This document shows positions 7,780 to 17,344 of a stretch of 64,000 nt of DNA, in pieces. Every line of letters begins with the position of its first letter. Positions within the stretch are counted from its first letter, which is position 1. Origin of the DNA: Bacteroidia bacterium (GTDB lineage Bacteria > Bacteroidota > Bacteroidia > Palsa-965). The notes beneath the pieces are model-generated. The model did not search any database, was not told where the DNA came from, and saw nothing but the letters and a program-made list of their open reading frames with translations. The position numbers were made by a program, and so were the translations under genes. Where the stretch lies: positions 1 through 64,000 of the forward strand of contig JALONL010000013.1 of the NCBI GenBank assembly GCA_025454955.1, written 5' to 3'.

Positions 7780-8872
7780 TGAGGTATGACGAATATTTGC
7801 TGAGCCGTTTGAAATGCGAACGCGCACAGGAAAACAGGCCTTTGTAGCTGTAATAAGGCAAATCGTTTGCGCGGCAGAAACGGGTAATAATCCGGGTTAC
7901 CTGAGGGTAAAGCAAATGCGGCACCGAAGGAAACAAATGATGCGCCAGATGATGATTGAACCCTCCGAAAAAATGCAGGTAAACACTGTTGTGCGTACCA
8001 AAATCGGCAGTGGTTTTCAACTGGTGTTCGAGCCAGGAATAAGGAAGCGAAGCGTCTTCCGGTGTATGAATGATTTCCTGATCCTCGCCTATGTGTGTGC
8101 TGATGAGTGCAAACGCGGTGACAAAACTGGCCGTAAAATGAAACAGGAAAAATCCGGTCAATACAAGCCCCCAGTGCGGGGAAATGAGCGCGGGAATAAC
8201 CAGCAGAAAAAGGAAATGCCAGATTTTGGCGGCAAACAAAAACAACACCTCGTGCAGCGGATGCTTTACCTGCTGGCCTGTTCCAAATTCGTGTGTGGCG
8301 ATGTCTTTAAAATCGCGGTAAAAAAACCAGTTAAGCGTATAAAACAAAAACATAACCGGCATATACACGGCCTGAAACCGGTGATACCACTTGTGTGTTT
8401 CGCCTCCCGACAGACGGATAATTTTCGACTGTTCGATATCCAGATCAAGATTCTTCACATTGGTATAGGCGTGGTGCGATGAAATATGCCTGAGTTTCCA
8501 GAAATAAGGACTGGTGCCAAGCAGGAAAAACACACCCGTGCCCAATCGGTTAATAAACGGATTAGCCGAAAAAGTGCCGTGCACCGATTCGTGCCCCACA
8601 TTGAGCACCAAAGGCAAACACTGTACGCCCAGAAAAAAAACCGGAAGCAGATACCATACACTGCCTGCCAAAATCCACATACTATAGATAGTGGCTAAAA
8701 ACAGCAGCACAAGCAGCAATCCTTTTAATTGTATAAACAATACTGCCCGGTCTTTTACTTCGGAACTGATTGACGCATTAACTTCGCGGCTCAGTTTACG
8801 AAACAACTGCAGGCGGGTATTATCTGATGGGTATCCGGGTTTCACAGGCACTATGTTTTTGATTAGTGCCAA
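7772..8872 (-). CDS. Fatty acid (acyl-lipid) desaturase
   Basis: A 366-residue integral membrane desaturase. The three histidine boxes that bind the di-iron centre are visible: HESVH at residues 94-98, HISSHH at 129-134 and HHLAHHLFP near residue 310. Hydrophobic segments around residues 45-90, 110-125 and 170-245 fit the four-helix topology. There is no fused cytochrome b5 domain, and the last box begins with H rather than the Q typical of front-end desaturases. It introduces a double bond into membrane fatty acyl chains using ferredoxin-type electrons. Position specificity cannot be read from sequence. Confidence 0.88.
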   Translation of the reverse strand: MALIKNIVPVKPGYPSDNTRLQLFRKLSREVNASISSEVKDRAVLFIQLKGLLLVLLFLATIYSMWILAGSVWYLLPVFFLGVQCLPLVLNVGHESVHGTFSANPFINRLGTGVFFLLGTSPYFWKLRHISSHHAYTNVKNLDLDIEQSKIIRLSGGETHKWYHRFQAVYMPVMFLFYTLNWFFYRDFKDIATHEFGTGQQVKHPLHEVLFLFAAKIWHFLFLLVIPALISPHWGLVLTGFFLFHFTASFVTAFALISTHIGEDQEIIHTPEDASLPYSWLEHQLKTTADFGTHNSVYLHFFGGFNHHLAHHLFPSVPHLLYPQVTRIITRFCRANDLPYYSYKGLFSCARSHFKRLSKYSSYLND

Positions 8873-9047
8873 ATTAGATTACCGGCCCGTAAGCCGTTCA
8901 CACGAAAACAATAAAGAAAAATAAGAATCACGCATTATTTGCGCGTGTGCTGTGGCGGCTTACCGGTATTTGCAAAAAACAATTATACCCTGCAAAAAAC
9001 TGCAAAAATTGCAACCCGAAGCCCGGTTTGGTCACGAAACACCTATT

Positions 9048-9953
9048 TCAATACTCAAATTTCTGCCCCACCAATTCTTCACTTCCGGCCCAAAGTTCGC
9101 GTGCTTTTTGCTGATCGTAAGAATCGGCCGAGGATTTAGTCATTTTATTCAGGTCAAAATATTTTCTGCTCACGGTTGAGTTGGTAAAATGATTTACCAG
9201 CAACCCGGCCGATTTATGGGCTGAAACGGTAAAGCCAGCCACTCTTCCAATAAGGTAAATAATCCACCGGCCCAACCGCTCAAACCGCTTATGCGTTCTT
9301 CCAAAATTGGTGAGCGCCATAAACCCCGGATTGTACGCATTTACGCGGCAGCGAATAACTCCATCCTTGTTCATTCTCCGGTCAAGTTCATAGGCATGAA
9401 GTATCTGGCATAATTTTGATGTGGCATAAAATTCTTGTGTTTTTTGCGCAGCGTTGGATGCGGTTGCCGCAGGAAAAGCCATTTCATTTACCGGCCTGAA
9501 AACGGCCTTTGCAAACGGCGATTTCAACGCCGGATCGTGAAGCGCGCTCGAAATCATAAACACCCGCTCAATTGTAAAACGGCTCAGCAAAAGGTTGGTG
9601 AGCAGAAAATGGCCTAAATAATTCACGCCAAAAGTTTCTTCAATTCCGTTCTGTGTAAACCGTGTTTGGCCGCTGTAGGTAAGCCCGGCATTACAGATCA
9701 GCCCGAAATACGCATTATTTTCGGGTGCGCATTCGTTTACAAACTTTCTTATGCTTTCGAAATCGGCCAGGTCGAGATGTACAATCTTCACCTTTTCGGC
9801 AAGTGCAAACTGCCCAAACTCATATACCTGCTTGCGGGCCTTTGCCACATCGCGGCAGGCCATAATTACGGTGTAACCATTATCCAAAAGAAATTTGGTG
9901 GTCCACAGCCCAAGGCCTCCGTTGGCTCCGGTAATGATTATTTCCTTGCTCAT
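9048..9953 (-). CDS. Short-chain dehydrogenase/reductase
   Basis: A 301-residue NAD(P)-dependent SDR. The cofactor motif TGANGGLG is at residues 8-15, an ACRD basic pair favouring NADPH follows strand 2, the CNAGLTYSG segment is the NAG motif, and the catalytic pair sits in YATSKLC with an upstream serine (MISSALHD). The length and layout resemble the protochlorophyllide reductase-like/retinol dehydrogenase-like group, not FabG. Substrate unknown. It stands alone: 94 bases separate it from the upstream start region and 175 bases lie before the desaturase start, so it is probably its own transcript. Confidence 0.85.
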   Translation of the reverse strand: MSKEIIITGANGGLGLWTTKFLLDNGYTVIMACRDVAKARKQVYEFGQFALAEKVKIVHLDLADFESIRKFVNECAPENNAYFGLICNAGLTYSGQTRFTQNGIEETFGVNYLGHFLLTNLLLSRFTIERVFMISSALHDPALKSPFAKAVFRPVNEMAFPAATASNAAQKTQEFYATSKLCQILHAYELDRRMNKDGVIRCRVNAYNPGFMALTNFGRTHKRFERLGRWIIYLIGRVAGFTVSAHKSAGLLVNHFTNSTVSRKYFDLNKMTKSSADSYDQQKARELWAGSEELVGQKFEY

Positions 9954-10086
9954 TTTTCCTTCACTGAAAGGCGAAGAAAACAGTTCAACGCCAACAGTTA
10001 AGGTACGGCTTTGCCGGGCTGCACCAGCTAATGTACCTCATCAATCCGGGCTGACATTGCTCATAAAATTCACTTCCCGCGCATTC

Positions 10087-10500
10087 TCAAAAACCTCTGA
10101 ACACTCCATCCTCATCCACCGAATCGGCAAAATCCTCAAACCCCATATTCGCAATCGAAAGATTGTTTTCCACACTCTGCACCTGAGCAGGAACTACCCG
10201 GAAACTCCGGCCCGGCTCATCGCGCAAATCCACACACAGCAGCGGATATTCGTTGTGGGTAAATGTATCCTTATCGGCAATGAAAATAAATGTATGCGTG
10301 TAGGGCGATTCGTCATCGGCAATAATTTCTTCCACGCTGAGGTTTTCGAAACTACCGTCGCTTAAATAATCTACCACAGCCAGAAAACCCTCATCTTCGG
10401 TGGGCGTACTAATTATGGTTACAATATCATGCCAGGCCTGTTCATCATCGAAACAGGTTTGCAGCACCAGCGGGTTTTCTGTGTCGGGTAATTGTATCAT
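10087..10500 (-). CDS. Small acidic protein resembling DUF6924
   Basis: A 137-residue acidic cytosolic protein without signal or membrane segments. The N-terminal LVLQTCFDDEQAWHDI, the central TFIFIADKDTF and the C-terminal SIANMGFEDFADSVDEDGVFRGF layout resemble proteins annotated as DUF6924, whose function is unknown. The family assignment is from memory. It is followed 85 bases later by the end of the metallophosphoesterase gene's reading direction, so these are neighbours but not tightly coupled. Confidence 0.7.
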   Translation of the reverse strand: MIQLPDTENPLVLQTCFDDEQAWHDIVTIISTPTEDEGFLAVVDYLSDGSFENLSVEEIIADDESPYTHTFIFIADKDTFTHNEYPLLCVDLRDEPGRSFRVVPAQVQSVENNLSIANMGFEDFADSVDEDGVFRGF

Positions 10501-10585
10501 GCGGAATTATTTTGCAGTGATGAAGATAAGGAAAGTATGGTTTAGCCCTGAACCTTGAAACTGAAATTTGCCTGCTGCGCACCGC

Positions 10586-11212
10586 TCACAGCTCGAAAAT
10601 TACCGGCGCGTTTTTCATCCTGTAATCTTCATCCAGCACTGAGGCATTGATAAACAGGGTATCGCCCGCATTTATCTGTCCGTAAGCCTCGTGAATATGC
10701 CCGCATAGATGTACTGCGGGCTTTATTTCCTGCACTTTGCGCAAGAGGTCTTTGCAGCCCACTTCTTCGCCCCGTGTTACTTTATCGAGCAGACCATACA
10801 CGGGGCCGTGTGTAACCAATATATCCGTATCGGCAGGAATTAACTGCCAGTGTTTGTCAATATCACTACCCCGGTGACGGTTGAAAGCCCAATCGTAAAA
10901 CCACGGCGAAATGGGCGACCCCCAGATGTGTATGCCTTCAATGGTAATGCCGCTGTCGTTAAGATAAATTACATTGTCGGGAATAAACTGTTTTACTTTT
11001 TCGGCCGGGTTTTTTTCGAAAAAGAAATCGTGGTTACCGGCAATGAAAATGCGGTATTTATAATCGAGCTTCGAAAACCACCGGAGAAAATCAGCCACTT
11101 CACTTTCCCTGCCGCGCGAACTGATATCGCCGGCGTGTATAATGGCATCGGCAGGCGGAAGCTGCAGTTTATCGTGCTGCCCGTGTGTGTCGGAAATGGC
11201 GAGGAATTTCAT
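10586..11212 (-). CDS. Calcineurin-like metallophosphoesterase
   Basis: A 208-residue cytosolic phosphoesterase. All metal-binding blocks are present in order: SDTHGQ (residue 7 onward), HAGDIS, AGNHDFFF, VTHGPVYG and CGHIHEAYG. These bind two metal ions that activate water for phosphoester hydrolysis. Compact length with no extra domain is typical of the YfcE/MPPED-like group. Substrate cannot be inferred. It lies 29 bases downstream of the uncharacterised gene at 11242-12174 and is probably co-transcribed with it. Confidence 0.88.
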   Translation of the reverse strand: MKFLAISDTHGQHDKLQLPPADAIIHAGDISSRGRESEVADFLRWFSKLDYKYRIFIAGNHDFFFEKNPAEKVKQFIPDNVIYLNDSGITIEGIHIWGSPISPWFYDWAFNRHRGSDIDKHWQLIPADTDILVTHGPVYGLLDKVTRGEEVGCKDLLRKVQEIKPAVHLCGHIHEAYGQINAGDTLFINASVLDEDYRMKNAPVIFEL

Positions 11213-11241
11213 TTTCTTCGGTATTTATGTAATTCGGGCAA

Positions 11242-12174
11242 CTACTGTCCCAGTCCGTTCAGCATATTCACAAACTCCACGGGCGGTTTAAACTGAATTT
11301 TATTTTCCTCAATCTGATACGGCAACGATGTAAATTCGCCATCGCGATACCAGAAAATAAAATTGCTCAGCGAACCCGGCCCGCGCTGGTGCATATTATA
11401 CACAATCGAAATAAGCATATTCACGGCCTTCACCACTTCGAGATTTTCAATCGGATAGAAAAGCGCCACATGCCTGCCCGGCAAACCAACCAGCGTGCCG
11501 TGACTACCGTTTATTTGCGGATGATTGTGAATGTCGAATGCAATATTGGGGGTGAAGAAATGATCGGCCTGAGTAATCCAGATGTTCACGCCTTCGAGCG
11601 TTTCTTTCGAAAGCGTTAACGGATAGCGGGCTTTCATATTGGCAATGCCTTCGTCGAACAATTCATCGAGTGTTTTGCCCCATTTCTGCAGCGCATCGGG
11701 CTGCACGTTTATTACGCTTTCGGGCAAATCGTATACCAGCATGGCGTAAATGTTTCCGGCGAAATCTTTGCCCAATGTATTTTCCTTGCCAATGCCGGCA
11801 ATATACTCTTCGGTATAAAGCCTTACGCCAATGTCGCGGCGCACTTTTTCAAACTCATTGGCCTGCTTCGCAAAATCATCGAACGAATCGTGCGAACGGG
11901 CCATTAACTCAAAATGATCTGCAATCATTGCCCCGTACTGGTCGATGTGTTCATTCTTACATCGCTGTGCCAGATTGAGCAAACCCATTTTGCCAAAGCC
12001 AAACGAGTTTTCGCTCACAAAAATTGAACCGTCGCCAATGGTATATTGAAGGTTTTTCGCCTTGAAGTAATTGTTTACTTCCTTAATGAATCGCAGGTAT
12101 TCATGCCCGCTGAAAAACGAAGCCCATTCGGGCACTTCAATATCGTCTGATTGTGTCTGGGAAGAGGAAAACAT
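11242..12174 (-). CDS. Hypothetical protein, 310 aa
   Basis: I do not recognise a family. The protein is soluble, without signal peptide. Residues 1-110 are helical and acidic (FFSGHEYLRFIKEVNNYF), residues 120-220 mix strands and helices, and there is a His-rich segment DIHNHPQINGSHG around residue 220, followed by GLPGRHVALFYPI and a C-terminal SNFIFWYRDGEF. It is 63 bases downstream of the pirin gene and 29 upstream of the phosphoesterase, all leftward. The repeated histidines could bind metal, but no known motif supports this. Confidence 0.65.
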   Translation of the reverse strand: MFSSSQTQSDDIEVPEWASFFSGHEYLRFIKEVNNYFKAKNLQYTIGDGSIFVSENSFGFGKMGLLNLAQRCKNEHIDQYGAMIADHFELMARSHDSFDDFAKQANEFEKVRRDIGVRLYTEEYIAGIGKENTLGKDFAGNIYAMLVYDLPESVINVQPDALQKWGKTLDELFDEGIANMKARYPLTLSKETLEGVNIWITQADHFFTPNIAFDIHNHPQINGSHGTLVGLPGRHVALFYPIENLEVVKAVNMLISIVYNMHQRGPGSLSNFIFWYRDGEFTSLPYQIEENKIQFKPPVEFVNMLNGLGQ

Positions 12175-12237
12175 AAAATGCCCGGTTAATAACGGAATCT
12201 AAAAATAAACAAAACAACGAAGCTGTCGTAAATCCGT

Positions 12238-13062
12238 TTACAACGGATCCAGCACACCCATTTCGCCACGTCCCAAACGTAATTTGGTCTGGTGCATCTG
12301 TTCGCTGGTGGTCATTACAAACGGGCCTCCATACACAATAGGTTCGTGATGCGGTGTGCCGCACACAAACATAAAATGTGCCGCATCGTTTTCGGTTTTC
12401 ACACGCACTTTACTTCCCGAAGCCTCAAAATTCACCATTGCTTTACCCGCAACCTGATTATCGCCCACCATCAATGCACCTTCAAGGAGATAAATAAATG
12501 TCATTTCCTGCGCATCAAATTCCACTTCAGTCTGCGGCTCAAGACTCACATCAAGAATCGTAGTTCGCGTCACTAATTCAATCGGCGATTTTGCGCCCGA
12601 AAATTCGCCCTGCACCACGCGCACAAATACCTTATCGCTTTTCACCTCAGGCACATCTTTGCTCAATGCGTGAAAAGCATCGGGAGCCACCAGACGGTCT
12701 TTGTCGGCATGGTTAATCCAGATCTGGAAGCCGTGGCAGTCGGTAAGATTTACCGTGGGCACTTCATCGTGCTTTACTCCGCTTCCGGCCTGTGTTACAT
12801 GAATTCCTCCCGGCTCAATTATGCTTCGGTCGCCGCGGCTGTCGCGGTTCAAAAACGAGCCTTTGCTGTCGGGCATCATGTAGGTCATTACGCTCACACC
12901 GGCGTGCGGGTGCGGGCCGAAAATGGGCCTGTCCATGTGAAATTCGGTAAATACCAGAAATGGTTCTATGCCGTAATCGGAGTGGAAAATATCTACTGAG
13001 TTAAATCCGGGTGCATTCTGGCGGAATTGCAGCGGGGTGATTCGGGCTACTGGTTTTTGCAT
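12238..13062 (-). CDS. Pirin family protein (bicupin)
   Basis: A 274-residue pirin-like double cupin. The N-terminal cupin has the iron-binding pattern: two histidines in GPHPHAG, then a histidine and a glutamate in VTQAGSGVKHDEVP. The RGDRSIIEPGGIH segment is characteristic of the family. The C-terminal cupin (from about residue 170) includes PQTEVEFDAQEMTFIYLLEG. Bacterial pirins act as quercetinases or redox-responsive regulators; which applies is not visible. The start ATG (MQKPVARITP) fits the family N-terminus. Confidence 0.88.
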   Translation of the reverse strand: MQKPVARITPLQFRQNAPGFNSVDIFHSDYGIEPFLVFTEFHMDRPIFGPHPHAGVSVMTYMMPDSKGSFLNRDSRGDRSIIEPGGIHVTQAGSGVKHDEVPTVNLTDCHGFQIWINHADKDRLVAPDAFHALSKDVPEVKSDKVFVRVVQGEFSGAKSPIELVTRTTILDVSLEPQTEVEFDAQEMTFIYLLEGALMVGDNQVAGKAMVNFEASGSKVRVKTENDAAHFMFVCGTPHHEPIVYGGPFVMTTSEQMHQTKLRLGRGEMGVLDPL

Positions 13063-13145
13063 GATGTGTATATAATGTGAAGTATGGAAAGTTACCGCTT
13101 TTTATAACTCCCTGTTCACGTTTATATGTTACATCTGCATTACAA

Positions 13146-15212
13146 TTATACGCTCAGTCTCTCCACAAAATACATCTCAATAAGTCCTTTATTCTTCGCC
13201 TCCACCTTACCGCGTGGCGTACATACAAAAATATCTTTCACTAATTCGTAAGTGGTTTCGCTGATATTCACCTTACCCACTTCCCCGCTCGATTCGAGAC
13301 GTGCAGCGGTGTTCACGGCATCGCCCCAGATATCGTAGGCATATTTTTTCACGCCCACAATGCCTGCCACAACCGGGCCGGTGTGTATGCCGATGCGTAC
13401 TTCAAACACCGGTTTGTTATTATCGCGGTTTTGTTCGCTTCGCAGCAGCATGTAATCCTGTATTTCGAACGCCGCACGCACCACATCGGCAGCGTGCGAG
13501 GTGTTGGGCACGGGCAAACCTCCGGCAGCCATGTACGCATCGCCAATGGTTTTTATTTTCTCCACGCCGTGCTTCATCATAATACGGTCGAAGGCCGAGA
13601 AAAAGCCGTCTATTTCGGCCACCAGTTCTTTGGGCGAAAGTTTTTCAGACAGCATTGTAAATCCTTTAAAATCGGCAAAAAGAATGGTTACTTCATTCAT
13701 CAGCCGTGCATCGGCCGAGCCTTTCGCCTTTAATTCTTCGGCCACTTCGGCGGGGAGAATGTTGAGCAGAAGTTCCTCGCTGCGGTTTTTTTCTTTCTTA
13801 ATACGATTGCGCTGCAGGTAAAAAATTACCGAGAAAATAATTACCGCAACCAATCCGGCCAATATCGAATTTCTGATTAAACGCTGTCGCCGAAGTTCGG
13901 CCTGCGAAACGGCACGTTCTTTCTCGTAGGCGCTTTTGAGCAATGCTTCCCTGTTTTCGTATTCGTAACGGTAGCGCGCATTGAGTGCGGCTTTGCGGGT
14001 TTCGTCGTTTTCGATGCTGTCTTTCATGAGCACGTATAAATCGTGCATGGCAAGGGCTTTTTGCAGATTGCCTGTTTTGCGGTACAGCTTGTTGAGTCCG
14101 AATGCCGCATCGCGTATGGCCGACGGAAAGCCGAGTTTCTGTGCCTCCTGCAACGAACGCGAAAGATATTCGTCGGCTGTGGGGTAATTGTTCTGGCCGA
14201 GATAAATTTCGCCCAGCAAACAAGTCACATTGGCTAATCCGCGCATATCGTCCACTTCTTTAAACAACTCCAGGCTTTTTTCGAAACAGGCCAGTGCCGA
14301 ATCGGCAAGCCCCTGCTTCCGATGCAACCCGCCAATGTTTTTCAGGCTGTATGCCTGGCCCTGCTTGTCTTCAATTTTACGCCGTATGGCCAGTGCCTGC
14401 CGGTGATAGTACATGGCCGAATCGGCATTGCCCGCATCTTCAAATATGCCGCCAATGTTGCTGTAATTATAGCCAATGGAATACGCATCTTTCTGCAATT
14501 TCGAAATCCGCAACGCCTCATGCATATTGCTGAACGCATCGGTAAACTGCCGCTGCGTGCGGTAAATGAAAGCAATGTTCTGAAACACCGTGCCCTGCAG
14601 GCTCGTGTCGTGTCCGGCCAGTGCATACCGCTGTGCCAGCCTGAATGTTTCCAGAGCCTGTGCCACGCGGCCCTGATCGGAATAAATAAGGCCAATGTTG
14701 TTGTACGAAACCGCCATAAGTGCCGAATTGCCAATTTCGCGCCTGAGTTTCAGACTTTGTTCGTGATAAGCCAGCGCCGAATCAATTTGCCCGCGGTCTT
14801 TGAAAATGGCCGCAATATTATTGTAACAGGCAGCCATCTGCTTTTTGTTTTGCAGCTTGCGGAAAAGTGTAATACTGCGGCGGTTGTAATCTATCGCTTT
14901 CCCGATTTCGCCTTTCTGTTCATACAGATAGGCCAGCCAGCCATAAGAAGCCGCCATGCCGTTTGAGTAATTGAGCTTTTCCGACAAAGCCAGTGCCCGC
15001 TCCATGTATATAATAGCCGAATCAGGATACTCAATAAATATTTTCTGAGTATGCTCTTCAATCTTCAGCACCTCCACCGTGTCTTTCTGATTCACCGCCT
15101 TCGCGGGCGACTGAGAAAACACAGGCACAAAAGCACCGGGGAATAGTATGAAAAGCAGAGCAAACCGCAATGCACAGGGTAATTTGTCAGTATTTGAGAA
15201 AATAACCGGCAC
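13146..15212 (-). CDS. TPR-containing membrane adenylate cyclase (class III)
   Basis: 688 residues. A signal peptide (to about residue 34) is followed by seven or more tetratricopeptide repeats (about 45-410; e.g. ALAYHEQSLKLRREIGN), a coiled linker, one membrane helix (about 445-467) and a cytoplasmic class III nucleotide cyclase domain (about 505-688). Metal-binding aspartates are D514 (FADFKGF) and D558 (TIGDAYM). Substrate-selecting residues K554 (IKTIGD) and D627 (YDIWGD) indicate ATP rather than GTP, and N634 and R638 (VNTAARLE) are the transition-state pair. So the protein probably senses a periplasmic partner through the TPRs and makes cAMP inside. The gene stands alone with over 200 bases upstream. 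Confidence 0.9.
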   Translation of the reverse strand: MPVIFSNTDKLPCALRFALLFILFPGAFVPVFSQSPAKAVNQKDTVEVLKIEEHTQKIFIEYPDSAIIYMERALALSEKLNYSNGMAASYGWLAYLYEQKGEIGKAIDYNRRSITLFRKLQNKKQMAACYNNIAAIFKDRGQIDSALAYHEQSLKLRREIGNSALMAVSYNNIGLIYSDQGRVAQALETFRLAQRYALAGHDTSLQGTVFQNIAFIYRTQRQFTDAFSNMHEALRISKLQKDAYSIGYNYSNIGGIFEDAGNADSAMYYHRQALAIRRKIEDKQGQAYSLKNIGGLHRKQGLADSALACFEKSLELFKEVDDMRGLANVTCLLGEIYLGQNNYPTADEYLSRSLQEAQKLGFPSAIRDAAFGLNKLYRKTGNLQKALAMHDLYVLMKDSIENDETRKAALNARYRYEYENREALLKSAYEKERAVSQAELRRQRLIRNSILAGLVAVIIFSVIFYLQRNRIKKEKNRSEELLLNILPAEVAEELKAKGSADARLMNEVTILFADFKGFTMLSEKLSPKELVAEIDGFFSAFDRIMMKHGVEKIKTIGDAYMAAGGLPVPNTSHAADVVRAAFEIQDYMLLRSEQNRDNNKPVFEVRIGIHTGPVVAGIVGVKKYAYDIWGDAVNTAARLESSGEVGKVNISETTYELVKDIFVCTPRGKVEAKNKGLIEMYFVERLSV

Positions 15213-15438
15213 GGGAGCGATTTTTTGAGTGTGAATGGGTCTGCTAATATATCAGACGAAAGGTAAAAGTAAATCCTTCGGGTGGAAGAATATTTTTTTG
15301 TTCAATTTGGCCTTCCCGGAAATAAAACAAAACATCAGAAAATAATTAATTAACTGTCAGTAATAGTGAACATGAATAAAGAGCACACTGCTGGAAAACA
15401 GCAAATCAATAATTGGTAAAGTCGGGAGCAACCCGAAA

Positions 15439-15780
15439 CTATCTTACCTCCACTTCCTCAAAATCAATCCCGTGATGTTCGCAGAAATTGGTAACCAAAT
15501 CACGCACTACACTTATAAACGCATGCTCACTTCCCCAGGAAATCCTGAAGATGCCCTCTCCTCCACCCCCGCAATTTACCTCCACAAATACAGATGAAGC
15601 ATCACGCCGCACTGCCACATAGTAACTCTGATACGAATTGGTTCTTAATCTGTACTCCTCGCCCGCAAGCAAAAAAGTATCGCCCGACTGATAAGTATGC
15701 AGGTGCATAATTTCGCTCACAAGAGCCTCACAAATTTCCTGAAAAACTGCAGCCTGAATGTTAAACTGACTGATTCGCAT
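15439..15780 (-). CDS. Hypothetical protein, 113 aa
   Basis: Not recognised. A small soluble protein with no signal peptide. It has a glycine-rich turn (CGGGGEGIF) in the middle and an acidic C-terminus (HGIDFEEVEVR). Alternating strand-like segments after an N-terminal helix suggest an alpha/beta fold. It begins 31 bases after the glycosyltransferase gene ends upstream on the same strand, so it may be co-transcribed with it. Confidence 0.6.
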   Translation of the reverse strand: MRISQFNIQAAVFQEICEALVSEIMHLHTYQSGDTFLLAGEEYRLRTNSYQSYYVAVRRDASSVFVEVNCGGGGEGIFRISWGSEHAFISVVRDLVTNFCEHHGIDFEEVEVR

Positions 15781-15811
15781 AAATAATCCCGATTGCTGTT
15801 TATGTAATATG

Positions 15812-17281
15812 TTATCGATGATTGACTCTGACCAGAATTGTCCCTGAACCCGGGAATCTTTTGACCACAGTGTAATTCCAGTTATTCAGTAAATTAATTT
15901 CCTTTTCGAACATATACACATAATCGCAGGCAGAATCAATCGGATTCCGCGTAACGGGCTGCAACCAGTTATACTCTTTAGTCACCCTGTAAAAATTAAC
16001 TGTTGGCTCAAAAATCGGGCTGACACAAAGTTTATATGGTTTTTTGTCTTTACCGCTGGCATGGTATTCTGTTCTTAAACCTTGCATGGCATCCTTTGTA
16101 TCCGAGTCATACCACCATTCCGCATTCTTGCGAAAGTCAAACAGCAAGGCAAAACTAAGTACAGAAATGAACATCGCCGAAGTAATAAACGATAACATAA
16201 AAACACGAAAACGTTTTGTGAGGAGATATTTCACAAAAAAACCAATCTGCACCACCAGCAAGGGAAACAGGAAAATACTGAACCGCCCCACCGGATAATC
16301 AGCACCCAGAATGATGTGCTGCAAAACGATGATGAGGGAAATAATAACAGGCAGCAGCGTGGTTACCACAAGACCTTTGTTTTCCGAAAAAAACGCTGTA
16401 TTTCTGCGCAGGGCATTCATAATAATTATACCCAGCGGCACGAGCACTACGAGTGTAAAAAACAGCTTTAAAATAAACATGGCAAATACCGGCATTTTCC
16501 AGCTTTGCATGATATAAAACACCAGCTCATAAACCGTATCGCTGTAAAAACCTTCTTTACCTCCAAAGTCAAGTGCCGAATAACTGACTAACCGCCGCAC
16601 CGGTTCGTAAAGCACACCCGCCGAAAGAAGCAGAAACGGAAGATGTCGCAAATTTGAACGCCAAATCATACGCATCCGCTTTTGTCCATCGGCATCCTGA
16701 ATAAACAGCAGAATGTTATAGATAATCATTGCCGAAGCATAAAAAGTAAGCAGCGTAAAACTGCTCAGCGAAGCCAGCATGGCGGCGATATGAAACAATG
16801 CCAGGTGTTTCACCCGAGTTGTTTTTGTGTATTCCAGAAAATGATAAAGACTCATCATCATAAATCCGCACGAAAGGCCGTAGCCTCTTGCCATACCAAA
16901 CAAATTCATGAGTAAACAATTCGTACAGAGTATCAGAAACAAAGCCATATCCGCAAGCCAGCTTCCTGTATTAAACAGGCGATATGCATAATACATAAAC
17001 ACCAGCAGCAAGAGCAAATTAGGCAGGCGAAGTGCAAGCTCCGAATTGCCAAACCCAAGTTCGGCATACTTCATCCCCAACGAATTAAGAATATGATTGT
17101 TTGTGTACCAGTCGCTGAACGAAATGATTTCAGAAAAACTTTGTCCGCAATATTGCAGGTAACTGAAACTCTCGTCATGTGTAAACGATGAATTACGGGC
17201 CTTTACAAACACCAGTACAAACAAAATTGCACCCGCCAAAAGGGTGCCCAATGCAAAAAGTTTGCGGTGTGGTAAATTCAT
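15812..17281 (-). CDS. GT-C type membrane glycosyltransferase (ArnT/PMT-like)
   Basis: 489 residues with about ten membrane helices. The first periplasmic loop carries the acidic motif THDESFSYL at about residues 34-42, as in GT39/GT83 enzymes that take a sugar from a polyprenyl-phosphate donor. NNHILNSLGMKY and ELALRLPNLL after the first loop are typical of this superfamily. A short C-terminal soluble domain (from about residue 385) ends the protein. Donor and acceptor are unknown. A lone TATTTTTG (17305-17312, minus strand) just upstream matches the phylum's -7 box, but its -33 partner is poorly spaced. Confidence 0.8.
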   Translation of the reverse strand: MNLPHRKLFALGTLLAGAILFVLVFVKARNSSFTHDESFSYLQYCGQSFSEIISFSDWYTNNHILNSLGMKYAELGFGNSELALRLPNLLLLLVFMYYAYRLFNTGSWLADMALFLILCTNCLLMNLFGMARGYGLSCGFMMMSLYHFLEYTKTTRVKHLALFHIAAMLASLSSFTLLTFYASAMIIYNILLFIQDADGQKRMRMIWRSNLRHLPFLLLSAGVLYEPVRRLVSYSALDFGGKEGFYSDTVYELVFYIMQSWKMPVFAMFILKLFFTLVVLVPLGIIIMNALRRNTAFFSENKGLVVTTLLPVIISLIIVLQHIILGADYPVGRFSIFLFPLLVVQIGFFVKYLLTKRFRVFMLSFITSAMFISVLSFALLFDFRKNAEWWYDSDTKDAMQGLRTEYHASGKDKKPYKLCVSPIFEPTVNFYRVTKEYNWLQPVTRNPIDSACDYVYMFEKEINLLNNWNYTVVKRFPGSGTILVRVNHR

Positions 17282-17344
17282 TACTTGCGTTGACGATTTG
17301 TTTGCAAAAATAGTCTATGTCATTAGAATTTTACGGCAAACAAA

